Shown here piece after piece: positions 36,844 through 45,133 of a stretch of DNA of 64,000 nt (its first letter is position 1; each line of letters starts with the position of its first letter). Source of the stretch: Alphaproteobacteria bacterium. GTDB lineage: Bacteria; Pseudomonadota; Alphaproteobacteria; Micavibrionales; Micavibrionaceae. Location of the stretch: positions 901,878 to 965,877 of the forward strand of contig JAHDXS010000001.1 in assembly GCA_023384135.1 (NCBI GenBank). Reading direction: 5' to 3'. Below the pieces are notes generated by a model. That model worked only from the letters and a program-made list of their open reading frames with translations. It made no database searches and had not been told where the DNA came from. The translations under genes and the position numbers were made by a program.

Positions 36844-38049
36844 TTACCGCAAATCCCAGTAAAGGTCAAAGAGCCTTTCATGCTCGCGAATGGCGTAGCG
36901 GTCGGTCATCCCGGCGATATAATCCGCGACGATCCGGGCCTTTGCGGCCTCATCCGCCTCTGCCCCGCCCTCGCGAATCCGCGCCTGCCAGTTATCCGGC
37001 AAAAGCATATGATTCTTGTGGAAAGCTTCAAACAGGTCGGTGACGATCCGCTCCACCTTCAGCCAGATCCGCCGCATCGTGTAATGGCGGTACATCCGCT
37101 CGAACAGGAAGGCCCGCAGCTCGTCCACATACACGCGCATGAGGGGCGAGAACGCCACCATGGGCCGCCCGGCCCGCCGCACGTCGTCCGCCGATTGCGG
37201 CTTGAGCGACGAGAGCCGCTCCTTCGTTTCGATCAGAACATCCTCGACCATCGCGCCGATCATCTCGCGCACAAGCTCCTGCACGAGATACCGCTCCGCG
37301 ATCCCCGGATACCGCAGGCGGATCTTCGCGATCAACCCGCCCAGAAGAGCCATTTTCTCAAGATCCTCGATCCCGAACAGCCCCGCCCGCAACCCGTCCT
37401 CAACGTCGTGGTTGTTATAGGCGATATCGTCCGACAGCGCCGCCACCTGCGCCTCGACGGAGGCATAGGTATCAAGCCCCAGATCAACCTGCGCCTGCAA
37501 CTCGCGCACGGCGATATGCGGCACGTGGCTAAGCGGCCCGTTATGCTTGACGACGCCCTCCAGCGTCTCCCACGTGAGGTTCAGCCCGTTCCATTCCGGA
37601 TATTTCCGCTCCAGCGTGGTCAGAACGCGCAAGCTCTGGTCGTTATGATCAAACCCGCCATAAGGCTCCATGCAGGCGCGAAGATATTCCTCGCCGATAT
37701 GCGCGAACGGCGTATGGCCAAGGTCATGCGCCAGCGCGATCCCCTCCGCCAGATCCTCGTTGACCATCAGCGCCCGCGCGATCGACCGCGTAACCTGCGC
37801 GACCTCCAGCGTATGCGTCAGGCGCGTCCGGTAATGGTCCCCCTCGTGATAGACGAAAACCTGCGTTTTGTATTTCAGGCGGCGAAACGCACTGGAATGG
37901 ATGATCCGGTCGCGGTCCCTCTGGAACGCGGTGCGGTGGGCGCTCTCCGGCTCGGGATGGATGCGGCCCTTCGATTGATCGGGGCGGCAGGCATACGCCG
38001 CCAGCGGCAGCGCACAGTAATTATAAGCGGTGGACTCAGGATGACTCAT
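36844..38049 (-). CDS. dgt: Deoxyguanosinetriphosphate triphosphohydrolase-like protein
   Basis: HD-domain enzyme that splits dNTPs into deoxynucleoside and triphosphate. It has the N-terminal HRTAFQRDRDRIIHSSAFRRLKYKTQVF signature region, H of TRLTHTLEVAQ, the HD pair in LAHDLGHTPFAH, and late D in LSDDIAYNNHD. At 401 residues it fits the alphaproteobacterial dgt-like subfamily. It is the upstream member of the dgt-SPOR-nagZ-scp-tat neighbourhood, with the Fe-S carrier gene divergent upstream. Confidence 0.95.
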   Translation of the reverse strand: MSHPESTAYNYCALPLAAYACRPDQSKGRIHPEPESAHRTAFQRDRDRIIHSSAFRRLKYKTQVFVYHEGDHYRTRLTHTLEVAQVTRSIARALMVNEDLAEGIALAHDLGHTPFAHIGEEYLRACMEPYGGFDHNDQSLRVLTTLERKYPEWNGLNLTWETLEGVVKHNGPLSHVPHIAVRELQAQVDLGLDTYASVEAQVAALSDDIAYNNHDVEDGLRAGLFGIEDLEKMALLGGLIAKIRLRYPGIAERYLVQELVREMIGAMVEDVLIETKERLSSLKPQSADDVRRAGRPMVAFSPLMRVYVDELRAFLFERMYRHYTMRRIWLKVERIVTDLFEAFHKNHMLLPDNWQARIREGGAEADEAAKARIVADYIAGMTDRYAIREHERLFDLYWDLR

Positions 38050-38135
38050 AGCCCCAATATGTCCGTTTTAAAGCAATATACCAAGCCCAAGTTGATGCCT
38101 TATAAACAACGTGTTGGTGCAAACTGCGCCCGGAG

Positions 38136-38375
38136 TTAGTTTACTCGAACCTCTTGCCATCCTGATTTGAGATATTGCTTAACAACAATGCGATGGGCAA
38201 AAAACGGGTAAATCAGCCACGACAAGCCGTCTGTTGGATAAATCAGAATAAGGCTAATAATGGCATGCAACCAAACGCGCTTATATAAAAAATACAGCGG
38301 ACCAAATAACAAACACCAGAGAAACGCCGCCTTGACCGCCTCAATTCTTCCATTCTTTGGATTTCGGAAGTTCAT
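38136..38375 (-). CDS. Small membrane protein (DUF2628-like)
   Basis: A 79-residue protein with two hydrophobic stretches (about 17-31 and 38-60) and basic ends. The pattern FLWCLLFGPLYFLYKRVW, then IYPFFAHRIVVKQYLKSGW, is typical of small DUF2628-type inner-membrane proteins of unknown role. It lies between dgt and the divergent Fe-S carrier gene, with its own orientation matching dgt. Confidence 0.7.
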   Translation of the reverse strand: MNFRNPKNGRIEAVKAAFLWCLLFGPLYFLYKRVWLHAIISLILIYPTDGLSWLIYPFFAHRIVVKQYLKSGWQEVRVN

Positions 38376-38428
38376 AGCTGCTCAGGGCCTTTGTCATTTG
38401 TGGCGCTGAAGAAGCCCATATCGCCACC

Positions 38429-38458
38429 TTGCCCCTTGGCCCGTGAAAGCGTTATAAT
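38429..38458 (+). promoter_or_regulatory. Promoter giving an apparently leaderless erpA transcript
   Basis: TTGCCC at 38429-38434 and a perfect TATAAT at 38453-38458, 18 bases apart. The ATG of the Fe-S carrier gene begins at 38465, where transcription itself would start, and no ribosome-binding site precedes it. Confidence 0.7.
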
Positions 38459-38464
38459 ATCCCC

Positions 38465-38785
38465 ATGAGCCTAAACATCGACGATACCGCCGTAAAGCGC
38501 ATAAACGAACTGCGCGCACAGCAGGGCAAGAACGCCCTGAAGCTCCGCATCACTGTGGATGGCGGCGGCTGCGCGGGTTTCCAGTATAAGCTGGAGTTGA
38601 CCGACAGCACGGGCGGCGAGGATATGGTCTTCGCGGACTCCGTGGTGACCGACCCCATCTCCCTCCCCTTCCTCGACGGCTCCACCGTCCGCTTCGATCA
38701 GGGGCTGATCGGCTCCGAATTTAAAATCGACAACCCGAACGCCAAGATGGGCTGCGGCTGCGGCACGTCGTTTTCAGTGATTTGA
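38465..38785 (+). CDS. erpA: A-type iron-sulfur carrier protein
   Basis: A-type carrier that delivers Fe-S clusters to target enzymes. The three cluster-binding cysteines are present: GGGCAGFQY and CGCGTSF near the C terminus. 106 residues, HesB/IscA fold. In alphaproteobacteria the copy divergent from dgt is usually called erpA or iscA, so the symbol is by position. The ATG sits six bases after a perfect TATAAT, which suggests leaderless translation. Confidence 0.92.
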   Translation: MSLNIDDTAVKRINELRAQQGKNALKLRITVDGGGCAGFQYKLELTDSTGGEDMVFADSVVTDPISLPFLDGSTVRFDQGLIGSEFKIDNPNAKMGCGCGTSFSVI

Positions 38786-38789
38786 GACG

Positions 38790-39140
38790 ATGGAAGAACC
38801 AGCTTCGCCCCTAAAGGAAAAAGCGATTTTCAGCTTGCTTTACCTTCTGGGTATTTCTTTTGTTTGCCTAGTTATTCTTATTGCGCTTCTTCCTGAGACC
38901 CCTCCATCATATTACGCACTCTGGTACGGCATCATAATTCTTGGACCGCTACACCCAACAATATTTAGCTACGATGGACCAATATTGTTACTCGGATTGC
39001 TTGATTTGTTATACTTTTTTGCCTTCATAATTTTATTCAGAAGAGGAAAAGCAAGAAGATTGACATTAACTATTCCAATTACAATGTGGGCGATTACAAA
39101 CAGTCTTTTCTTTTTTATTATGGCCGCCATAACCGTGTAG
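38790..39140 (+). CDS. Small AT-rich membrane protein, unknown
   Basis: A 116-residue protein with three hydrophobic segments (about 12-33, 42-56 and 63-83, with a fourth possible at 92-112) and a short basic loop (FRRGKARR). Starts four bases after the erpA stop and would be read from the same promoter. Markedly AT-richer than its neighbours and with rare codons for this genome, which suggests recent acquisition. Not recognised. Confidence 0.65.
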   Translation: MEEPASPLKEKAIFSLLYLLGISFVCLVILIALLPETPPSYYALWYGIIILGPLHPTIFSYDGPILLLGLLDLLYFFAFIILFRRGKARRLTLTIPITMWAITNSLFFFIMAAITV

Positions 39141-39144
39141 TTTT

Positions 39145-39654
39145 TTAAAAACCCTTCCTCAAAACCACCCGCTCGCACGTCACCCCGCCCAGTTCGGCGG
39201 TATAACGCGAAATCTCTTCGAATCCCGCGCGGTCCAGAACCCTGAGCATCGGCGCATTCTCCGCGCGGCAGCGCACGATGACGCCCTCGTACCCCTCCGC
39301 CGCCGCCCGTTCGCCGAGCGCCTTGACCATCGCGTGGCCCAGCCCGCGCCCGCGCATACGCTCATCGACGGCCACAAGGGAAATATAGAAATGCCGCCCG
39401 CACTCCAGCCCCAGATCCCGCGCGATGAAGCTGCGCTCGTACGGCCCGCCGCAACACACCCCGATCAACGCGCCGCCCTCGTCCTCCGCTACGCCGAAAA
39501 TGCTTTCCTCCGCAATCCGGTCACGGAAATAGGCCAGCGCGGACTCCTCCGTCCAGTTCTCGCCCTTGTCCGGCGCGTTGAAACATGTGCAATACAGCGC
39601 GGCGATGGCCCGCAACGCTTGCCCGTCCGGCGCAATGTCCCTAAAATCAATCAT
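39145..39654 (-). CDS. GNAT-family N-acetyltransferase
   Basis: A 169-residue acetyl-CoA-dependent acyltransferase. The GNAT core shows ISLVAVDERMRGRGLGHAMVKAL (motif A with the R/Q-x-x-G-x-G/A pyrophosphate loop RGRGLG) and RCRAENAPMLRVLDRAGFEEISRY (motif B). The ATG at 39654 is the start that gives a compact domain (MIDFRDI); a longer frame exists, but its N-terminal part does not look like protein. Substrate unknown. Divergent from the next plus-strand gene, convergent with the AT-rich membrane gene. Confidence 0.82.
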   Translation of the reverse strand: MIDFRDIAPDGQALRAIAALYCTCFNAPDKGENWTEESALAYFRDRIAEESIFGVAEDEGGALIGVCCGGPYERSFIARDLGLECGRHFYISLVAVDERMRGRGLGHAMVKALGERAAAEGYEGVIVRCRAENAPMLRVLDRAGFEEISRYTAELGGVTCERVVLRKGF

Positions 39655-39683
39655 GCCTGTGGTTGTACACCGCAGAACATCTT

Positions 39684-39712
39684 TTGACATGAGATTTTTT
39701 AACGTCTTTATT
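39684..39712 (+). promoter_or_regulatory. Probable promoter of the 39733 gene
   Basis: TTGACA at 39684-39689 and TTTATT at 39707-39712, 17 bases apart. A GGGGAG ribosome site follows near 39719. Confidence 0.5.
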
Positions 39713-39732
39713 TTGAATGGGGAGATAAGCGC

Positions 39733-40134
39733 TTGGGCTTCATCCGTATGGTCGATCTGAACCACCGCCGCGCGAAGCTGAACCTGACCTTCAAGCTTCT
39801 GGGCGTGTTCTCGGTGATGCTCACCATCGTGCTGCTGCTCGTCCACCCGGTCAACCAGCTTTCGGTGCGCTCATTCTGGCTTTACCCGCTGGTCTTCATC
39901 GTCTACTGGCTCTATGTCATCTGCGGCCCCGCCCTCGCGGGGTTCTACCTCTACAAAAAAATGGGCCTGATGACCATCGGCCCGCCCGCAGCCATCGGCG
40001 CGGCCGCCATCATTTTATGGTTCGCCGTGCTGTCCAAGAAAAAGCTGGAGCCGCAAATCATCTTCCTCCCCGTCGTCATGTGGCTGATCTCCGGCGGCTG
40101 GACGACATGGCTGATGATGCTGGCCGGAAAATAA
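39733..40134 (+). CDS. Four-helix membrane protein, unknown
   Basis: A 133-residue protein with four hydrophobic segments (about 20-40, 50-72, 78-96 and 106-128). I use the TTG at 39733 because GGGGAG stands at a workable distance; an ATG five codons later lacks one. The basic residues near the N terminus (NHRRAK) suggest a cytosolic start. Not recognised. It is followed 55 bases later by xthA on the same strand. Confidence 0.65.
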   Translation: MGFIRMVDLNHRRAKLNLTFKLLGVFSVMLTIVLLLVHPVNQLSVRSFWLYPLVFIVYWLYVICGPALAGFYLYKKMGLMTIGPPAAIGAAAIILWFAVLSKKKLEPQIIFLPVVMWLISGGWTTWLMMLAGK

Positions 40135-40189
40135 AGCGCCCCCCTTCCATGACCCTTGCCGCGCCGCGCCAAGCTGCTATCTTGGGCGC

Positions 40190-40966
40190 ATGAAAATCAC
40201 GATCTGGAACGTCAACTCGATCAACGCGCGGCTGGAACACGCCAAGCGCTACCTGCGCGAATCCGCGCCGGACGTTCTGATGATTCAAGAACTCAAAACC
40301 GAAAACTTCCCCGCGCAGGATTTTGAAAATCTCGGCTACGCATCGCAAAGCGTCGGCCAGAAGGCCTATAACGGCGTCGCCATCCTCGCCAAAACCCCGG
40401 TCGAAACGGTGCTGGACCGCCTGCCCGGCGAACCGGAGGATACGCAGGCGAGATATCTGGAGGCCAACGTCAACGGCCTGCGCCTTATCAACATCTACGC
40501 CCCTAACGGCAACCCCGCCCCGGGCGATAAATATGACTATAAACTCCGCTGGATGAAACGCCTGACGCTGCGCCTGCGCGAACTGCTGGCCGCGGATCAG
40601 GCCTTCATCATCGGCGGCGACTTCAACATCATCCCGGAGGAAAAAGACTGCCACGACCCCGCCGCATGGAAAGAGGACGCCCTGTTCCGTATTGAATCAC
40701 GCCACGCGCTGCGAACCCTTGAGAATATGGGCCTCTACGATGCATTCCGCATCTTCGACACCCGCGCCGCGCAATATACGTTCTGGGATTATCAGGCCGG
40801 GGCATGGCAAAGAAACAACGGCATCCGCATCGACCATTTCCTGCTTTCCCCCTGCATGGCGGACCGCGCCTTGGGCTGCGCCATCAACCGCACCCCGCGT
40901 GATTGGGATAAACCCTCCGACCACACCTGCGTAGAGCTTACAATCTCGATGAACAATTCAGGATAA
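40190..40966 (+). CDS. xthA: Exodeoxyribonuclease III
   Basis: AP endonuclease and 3'-5' exonuclease of base excision repair. It starts MKITIWNVNSINARLEH, with the metal-binding Glu34 in IQELKTE, IYAPNG, the catalytic IGGDFNI (Asp144, Asn146) and the closing SDHTCV with the general-base His. 258 residues, normal. The next gene (lipoprotein) starts four bases after it and may be cotranscribed. Confidence 0.96.
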   Translation: MKITIWNVNSINARLEHAKRYLRESAPDVLMIQELKTENFPAQDFENLGYASQSVGQKAYNGVAILAKTPVETVLDRLPGEPEDTQARYLEANVNGLRLINIYAPNGNPAPGDKYDYKLRWMKRLTLRLRELLAADQAFIIGGDFNIIPEEKDCHDPAAWKEDALFRIESRHALRTLENMGLYDAFRIFDTRAAQYTFWDYQAGAWQRNNGIRIDHFLLSPCMADRALGCAINRTPRDWDKPSDHTCVELTISMNNSG

Positions 40967-40970
40967 CCCG

Positions 40971-41606
40971 ATGAACCGCAGGAAAAATTCCGCGCTGCGT
41001 ATAGTCTTAATGTTTGCCGCACTCACAGCGTGCAGTTCCCTGCCCGAAAAGCCGCCGCAGGAATACTTCAAGGAAAAGGGCGCAAAGCCCCCCGCAGAAA
41101 ACAGCTTCACATTTTGTTCGCAATACGGCTGCAAACGCCTGACCACACTGGAACTTTCACCCGCTGAATGGGCGGACATCGCAGGGGTCTATGGCCCGCC
41201 CGCTGCAAACGCGCAGGAGGAGCGCGAGAAGATCGCCCGCACGATCGGCCGCTTCGAGCAGATCATCGGCGCCCGCACCGGAACCGACCTCGATCAGGCC
41301 GGAACCTTCCGCAAGATCGGCAAGGGCCAGCTCGACTGCGTGGACGAAAGCACCAACACGACCTCCTATCTCCTGCTGCTGGACGGCAAGGGCCTGCTCA
41401 ACTTCCACACCGTCGCCACGCCCGACACGCGCTTCCCCATCATCCACGCCGGAAACTGGCCGCACCAGACCGCCGTGATGATCGAAAAGGACACGCAAAC
41501 CCGCTACGCCGTGGATTCATGGTTCTACGACAACGGCAACCCGGCTATCGTTCTTCCTCTAGCGACTTGGAAAGAAGGGTGGAAACCTGACAAGGAATTC
41601 CGATGA
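40971..41606 (+). CDS. Lipoprotein, unknown
   Basis: A 211-residue protein with a lipoprotein signal: basic N terminus, hydrophobic stretch and the lipobox LTAC (Cys21). The mature part has a recognisable pattern KGQLDCVDESTNTTSYLLLL followed by DSWFYDNGNPA, seen in uncharacterised proteobacterial envelope proteins, but I cannot give a function. It follows xthA by four bases. Confidence 0.8.
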   Translation: MNRRKNSALRIVLMFAALTACSSLPEKPPQEYFKEKGAKPPAENSFTFCSQYGCKRLTTLELSPAEWADIAGVYGPPAANAQEEREKIARTIGRFEQIIGARTGTDLDQAGTFRKIGKGQLDCVDESTNTTSYLLLLDGKGLLNFHTVATPDTRFPIIHAGNWPHQTAVMIEKDTQTRYAVDSWFYDNGNPAIVLPLATWKEGWKPDKEFR

Positions 41607-41740
41607 GGGCGTGATTTCGCCCGGACATCGTGTTAGGCTGTAATCGTCTTGCGGCTTCGCCGCTTGGCGCTTCTGGCTTTTGCCCGAAGAAATTTTCGTT
41701 TTTTGTATCTCTGCTTTCTCGATCTGTACGGTTTTGTCCC

Positions 41741-42658
41741 ATGAAAAAACACCCTGCCCTACTCTCCCAAACAGCCAAGCTCTCTTTGGCGGCAGCAATC
41801 GTGCTGCTGACGGCCGCCTGCGGCACGTCGCGCCCGCTGCTGAAAACCGAAACGGCCAAGCGGATCGCCGCCCCGGCTTGGATGATCGGCCGCGAAATCC
41901 CCGCAGGGGACTATCAGCTGACCGCATACGAGCGCATTCACAAATATAACGGGACCGTGAACCTCTATATCGAAGGCAACACCCCCGCCCCGAAATACCC
42001 GGTGGGTCTGCACCTCGCCTCAAAAGACCGTGCGCAAAACGTCATCTACCTCGCGCAGCCGTGCCAGTATAGCGGCCTCATCAAGGACGATGAAACGTGC
42101 ACCTTGACCGGCGAACAGGCTTACGGCCCACAATCCCTCGAAGCCATGAACGCAGCCCTCGATGAAATCGCCAACCGCTATGACGTGAACGGGTTCCACC
42201 TGATCGGCTATGATGGCGGTGCGGCCATCGCGGCCAACCTCGCAGCGCAGCGTAAAGACATCCTCTCCCTGCGCACCCTTGCAGGTATTCTGGATACAGA
42301 CGCCTATAACGATGCAAACAACCTCCCACGCACCAACAACCCGGAAAATCCTGCGCTACGAGCACAGGAACTGGCTGATCTGCCGCAATACCATTTCATC
42401 GGCGGACAGGACACGACGGTCCCGCCATCGGTGCTCCATGCCTACTTCCAATCACTGCCCCCGACCCGCTGCGTAAAATACGAAATGATTCAGGAAAACG
42501 AGCATGTGGATGGCTGGGTCGAGAAATGGCCGGAGCTTCTGGAGCGCCCTGTGACGTGTTCCTTGGGTGCGCCGGAAACCTTCAACGCCCTTGATCTGAT
42601 ATCTCAGGAAGCCCCCGTTCCCGGCACAATCAGCCCGGAAAAACCGGAAAAACCCTGA
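41741..42658 (+). CDS. Alpha/beta-hydrolase lipoprotein with Asp at the nucleophile position
   Basis: A 305-residue protein from the ATG at 41741. The N-terminal signal ends LTAACGTS, a somewhat weak lipobox (Cys27). The fold is alpha/beta hydrolase: the nucleophile elbow is FHLIGYDGGAA (156-160), so the usual Ser of GxSxG is replaced by Asp158. The candidate acid is Asp224 in IGGQDTTVPP and the His is His255 in ENEHVDGW. An Asp nucleophile is normal in haloalkane dehalogenases and epoxide hydrolases but unexpected in a lipoprotein esterase. The in-frame region upstream of 41741 is not needed. Confidence 0.82.
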   Translation: MKKHPALLSQTAKLSLAAAIVLLTAACGTSRPLLKTETAKRIAAPAWMIGREIPAGDYQLTAYERIHKYNGTVNLYIEGNTPAPKYPVGLHLASKDRAQNVIYLAQPCQYSGLIKDDETCTLTGEQAYGPQSLEAMNAALDEIANRYDVNGFHLIGYDGGAAIAANLAAQRKDILSLRTLAGILDTDAYNDANNLPRTNNPENPALRAQELADLPQYHFIGGQDTTVPPSVLHAYFQSLPPTRCVKYEMIQENEHVDGWVEKWPELLERPVTCSLGAPETFNALDLISQEAPVPGTISPEKPEKP

Positions 42659-42696
42659 TTTTTTACGATCTTAAGGCGTAAAGCTTAAGCAAATCC

Positions 42697-42726
42697 TTGT
42701 GTTTTAGGCCCGGAATCGTCTAATGT
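42697..42726 (+). promoter_or_regulatory. Possible promoter of the 42760 lipoprotein gene
   Basis: TTGTGT (42697-42702) and TAATGT (42721-42726), 18 bases apart, 33 bases ahead of the start. A nearby CTTAAG repeat (42670-42689) adds a small inverted repeat. Confidence 0.4.
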
Positions 42727-42759
42727 AAGGGCAAGAACAAAACGGGTTGGAATTCTAAC

Positions 42760-43971
42760 ATGATGCGTCTGATTTCTCGGAACGTCCGCCTCCGGAAAGC
42801 CGCCATAGCTGGTGGGCTCATTCTTGCTATGTCCGGCCTGACAGCCTGCGGCGAGAGCGATAGCGAAATTGGCTGGAAACTCAAGAACAAAGAATCCCGA
42901 ACCTACTCCATTAAAATCTTGGGCACCGCCCGGATGGAGCCGGACCTATTCAATTATGAGCGCGCGAGCCTCCTCGTCAACGGCGCCCCGGTAAATGTCA
43001 GCCTTCAGGAGGAAACCTTCCTCATTGTTAAAAACAAAGGGGGCAGCGCACTCGAAGGCGAGTATATTACCGGGCCGTTTTCCTATGCGGCTTACCCCGA
43101 CACAAGCAACAACCCCCTTGCCGAACAAACCCTGCAGGAAATTTTCGAAAAGGAACCCGCGGTCAGCCTTGGAAAATTCGAAATCGAGGAAAAGGGGGCA
43201 TATAATATGCCAACCGTTAATCCTTTCCTGGCAATGAAAATTTACCTGCGCTTGCCCGAAGAAGAAATTCTGGAGACAAAGCAGGCCGCCCTTCCACGTC
43301 TGGGATATGGAAGCGAGAGCCTTTGCTTGAGTCTGCACAACCGCAAAATCAAGACTCAAGAGCTGGATAGCAGAATTACGCTGAACAAACTGAGTAAAAA
43401 CAGCCAAGGCGAATTGATCGCAGACATGAGATATCTGGTCACCGAAAAGATCGAAACCGAATATCAGGAAGGCGATTTCGCCAGACGACAGTTCATCAAA
43501 CGCTTTAATGATTGGAACCTTCTGGGGCAACGCCCCCTGATCGAAGACGAAGATGACATCCAGAAAGTTTACACCTGCAAATATAAAGGCCGTCATATCT
43601 TTAATGTGACGCGCGGCTGGCTGGAATCCGCAACCGGAGAGCAGGCCATAGAAGTGATTAAATATCTCGATGAAGGCACGAAGGTCGTCGAAATTCTTCG
43701 CGCCAAAATAAAAATTCTGCCCACAGATCAAAGCGTTCAAGCCATGGGCACCTATAATGAATTCGACATTATGTCGGAGGCGGAACCCCAGGGCAAAAAG
43801 AAAGCGCCGGTGAAAGCTGCGGCCAAGAACCAGGCGGCGGCTGCGACAAAGATCGAACCCGCCGCGGGCGCCGAAACCGCAGCCCCCATACTCCCCTCGT
43901 CTGTCCCGGCCGGAGACTCCCTGCCTGATCCGGACATCGACATCGACGAACTCCTCATAGAAACGCCCTGA
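42760..43971 (+). CDS. Lipoprotein, unknown
   Basis: A 403-residue protein with a clear lipoprotein signal and lipobox LTAC (Cys30). The mature domain of about 300 residues is mixed alpha/beta and rich in Lys, Glu and Asn. The final 60 residues are Ala/Pro/Asp-rich, ending DPDIDIDELLIETP. No family recognised. It stands alone, with a possible promoter at 42697-42726. It is followed by a small exported protein on the same strand. Confidence 0.75.
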   Translation: MMRLISRNVRLRKAAIAGGLILAMSGLTACGESDSEIGWKLKNKESRTYSIKILGTARMEPDLFNYERASLLVNGAPVNVSLQEETFLIVKNKGGSALEGEYITGPFSYAAYPDTSNNPLAEQTLQEIFEKEPAVSLGKFEIEEKGAYNMPTVNPFLAMKIYLRLPEEEILETKQAALPRLGYGSESLCLSLHNRKIKTQELDSRITLNKLSKNSQGELIADMRYLVTEKIETEYQEGDFARRQFIKRFNDWNLLGQRPLIEDEDDIQKVYTCKYKGRHIFNVTRGWLESATGEQAIEVIKYLDEGTKVVEILRAKIKILPTDQSVQAMGTYNEFDIMSEAEPQGKKKAPVKAAAKNQAAAATKIEPAAGAETAAPILPSSVPAGDSLPDPDIDIDELLIETP

Positions 43972-44085
43972 TTTCCTAAGATTCTGCGCACCGGAAGACC
44001 TGAGAGCCAAAAACTGGCATTCCCCGTTTTTTTAAAGTAATCTGGGCTAAGGGAATGTTTCCGGCATAGGCGCGGATTGAGAACC

Positions 44086-44394
44086 ATGAAAACCCGAAGA
44101 AACCTTAAGACAACCGCAATGATCGGCGCTCTTCTGGCCGCAACTTTGGCTGCAATACCGGCAAGGGCGGAACCGCTTGCCGAAGTCCCCGGCGACGCCG
44201 TTCAAAACTACCTCTCTGAAGACATGAAAAAGGTCCCCGACGGCGTTTACATTCCCTACCCCGAAGAGGTCGAGCAGTTTAAAAACAGCCCCCTTTATCA
44301 ATTTCTTGATAAGCTAAGCCCTGAGAAGGAATTCAGTCCAGCGCCCTCCGGCGGCGGCTGCCCGGTCGATAAGAAATTCCTCGAAAACGTCTGA
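44086..44394 (+). CDS. Small exported protein, unknown
   Basis: About 102 residues from the ATG at 44086 (the frame opens three codons earlier at a TTG). A typical Sec signal ends ARA before EPLAEVPGD. The mature part of some 75 residues is acidic and contains a single Cys (GGGCPVD). Not recognised. It stops four bases before the convergent racemase gene ends. Confidence 0.65.
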   Translation: MKTRRNLKTTAMIGALLAATLAAIPARAEPLAEVPGDAVQNYLSEDMKKVPDGVYIPYPEEVEQFKNSPLYQFLDKLSPEKEFSPAPSGGGCPVDKKFLENV

Positions 44395-44398
44395 TTTC

Positions 44399-45133
44399 TT
44401 ATAAGACAAGCCCGCGCTTCGGCCCGGCGGAAAACGCATACTTAATCGCCGCCGCGCACTGCGCCTCGATCGGATTCAGAATGGGAATATCCGTCTCCGC
44501 CTCGGTAATCGCCAACGGCAACTCCGTACAGCCGAGGATCAGCCCGTCATAACCCTGATAGCGCGAGAGCATCTCAGCAAACCGTGCGCGAAATTCCGGC
44601 AGCAGCCGCCCCGCCGAAATCTCCGTCTGCATCCGCTGGATCTCCGCCCGGTCGGCCTCGTTCGGCACATCGGTCTCAAGCCCGAAGAACCGCAGACGGT
44701 CGGCGAAGAATCCGTCTTCCATCGTGAACTTGGTTCCCAAAAGCAAAACCCGGTTATAGCCCCGCGCCTGCGCCTCCTTGGCGGTCGCGACCACCAGATG
44801 GATCACATGCGCCCCCAGCGCAATCCCGCGCGCAGCAAGAATATCATAGGCTTTATGCAACGTGTTGTTACAGATCAGGATGCAATCCGGCCCCGCCCGG
44901 TCTAGCAAGTGAAGCTCATCTTCGAGCAAATCGGGAATCTCGTCCCACCCGCCCGTTTCGGTATAGCGCGACTTGATGGCGTGATAATTGATGCTGTACA
45001 TCAATATCCGCGCGCTGTGATGCCCGCCCGCCTTTTCGGCGACCATCCGGTTAAGCGCCGTGTAATAAAGCGGCGTGGAGGGCCAACTCGTGCCACCCAG
45101 AAGCCCGATGATTTTGCTCGGACCGCCGCTCAT
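44399..45133 (-). CDS. Aspartate/glutamate racemase family protein
   Basis: Cofactor-independent racemase fold with two catalytic cysteines: Cys88 in ILICNNTLHKA and Cys202 in LILGCTELPLAIT; the N terminus IIGLLGGTSWPSTPLYY is typical of the Asp-racemase (YgeA-like) branch. 244 residues. It could supply D-aspartate or act on another amino acid. The start overlaps the stop of the upstream unknown gene (ATGA), so it forms an operon with the tandem pair of unknowns at 45130-46271. Confidence 0.9.
   Translation of the reverse strand: MSGGPSKIIGLLGGTSWPSTPLYYTALNRMVAEKAGGHHSARILMYSINYHAIKSRYTETGGWDEIPDLLEDELHLLDRAGPDCILICNNTLHKAYDILAARGIALGAHVIHLVVATAKEAQARGYNRVLLLGTKFTMEDGFFADRLRFFGLETDVPNEADRAEIQRMQTEISAGRLLPEFRARFAEMLSRYQGYDGLILGCTELPLAITEAETDIPILNPIEAQCAAAIKYAFSAGPKRGLVL

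Noticed and set aside
36880..38139. Long plus-strand frame opposite dgt
   Set aside because: Shadow of dgt; no domain or ribosome site.
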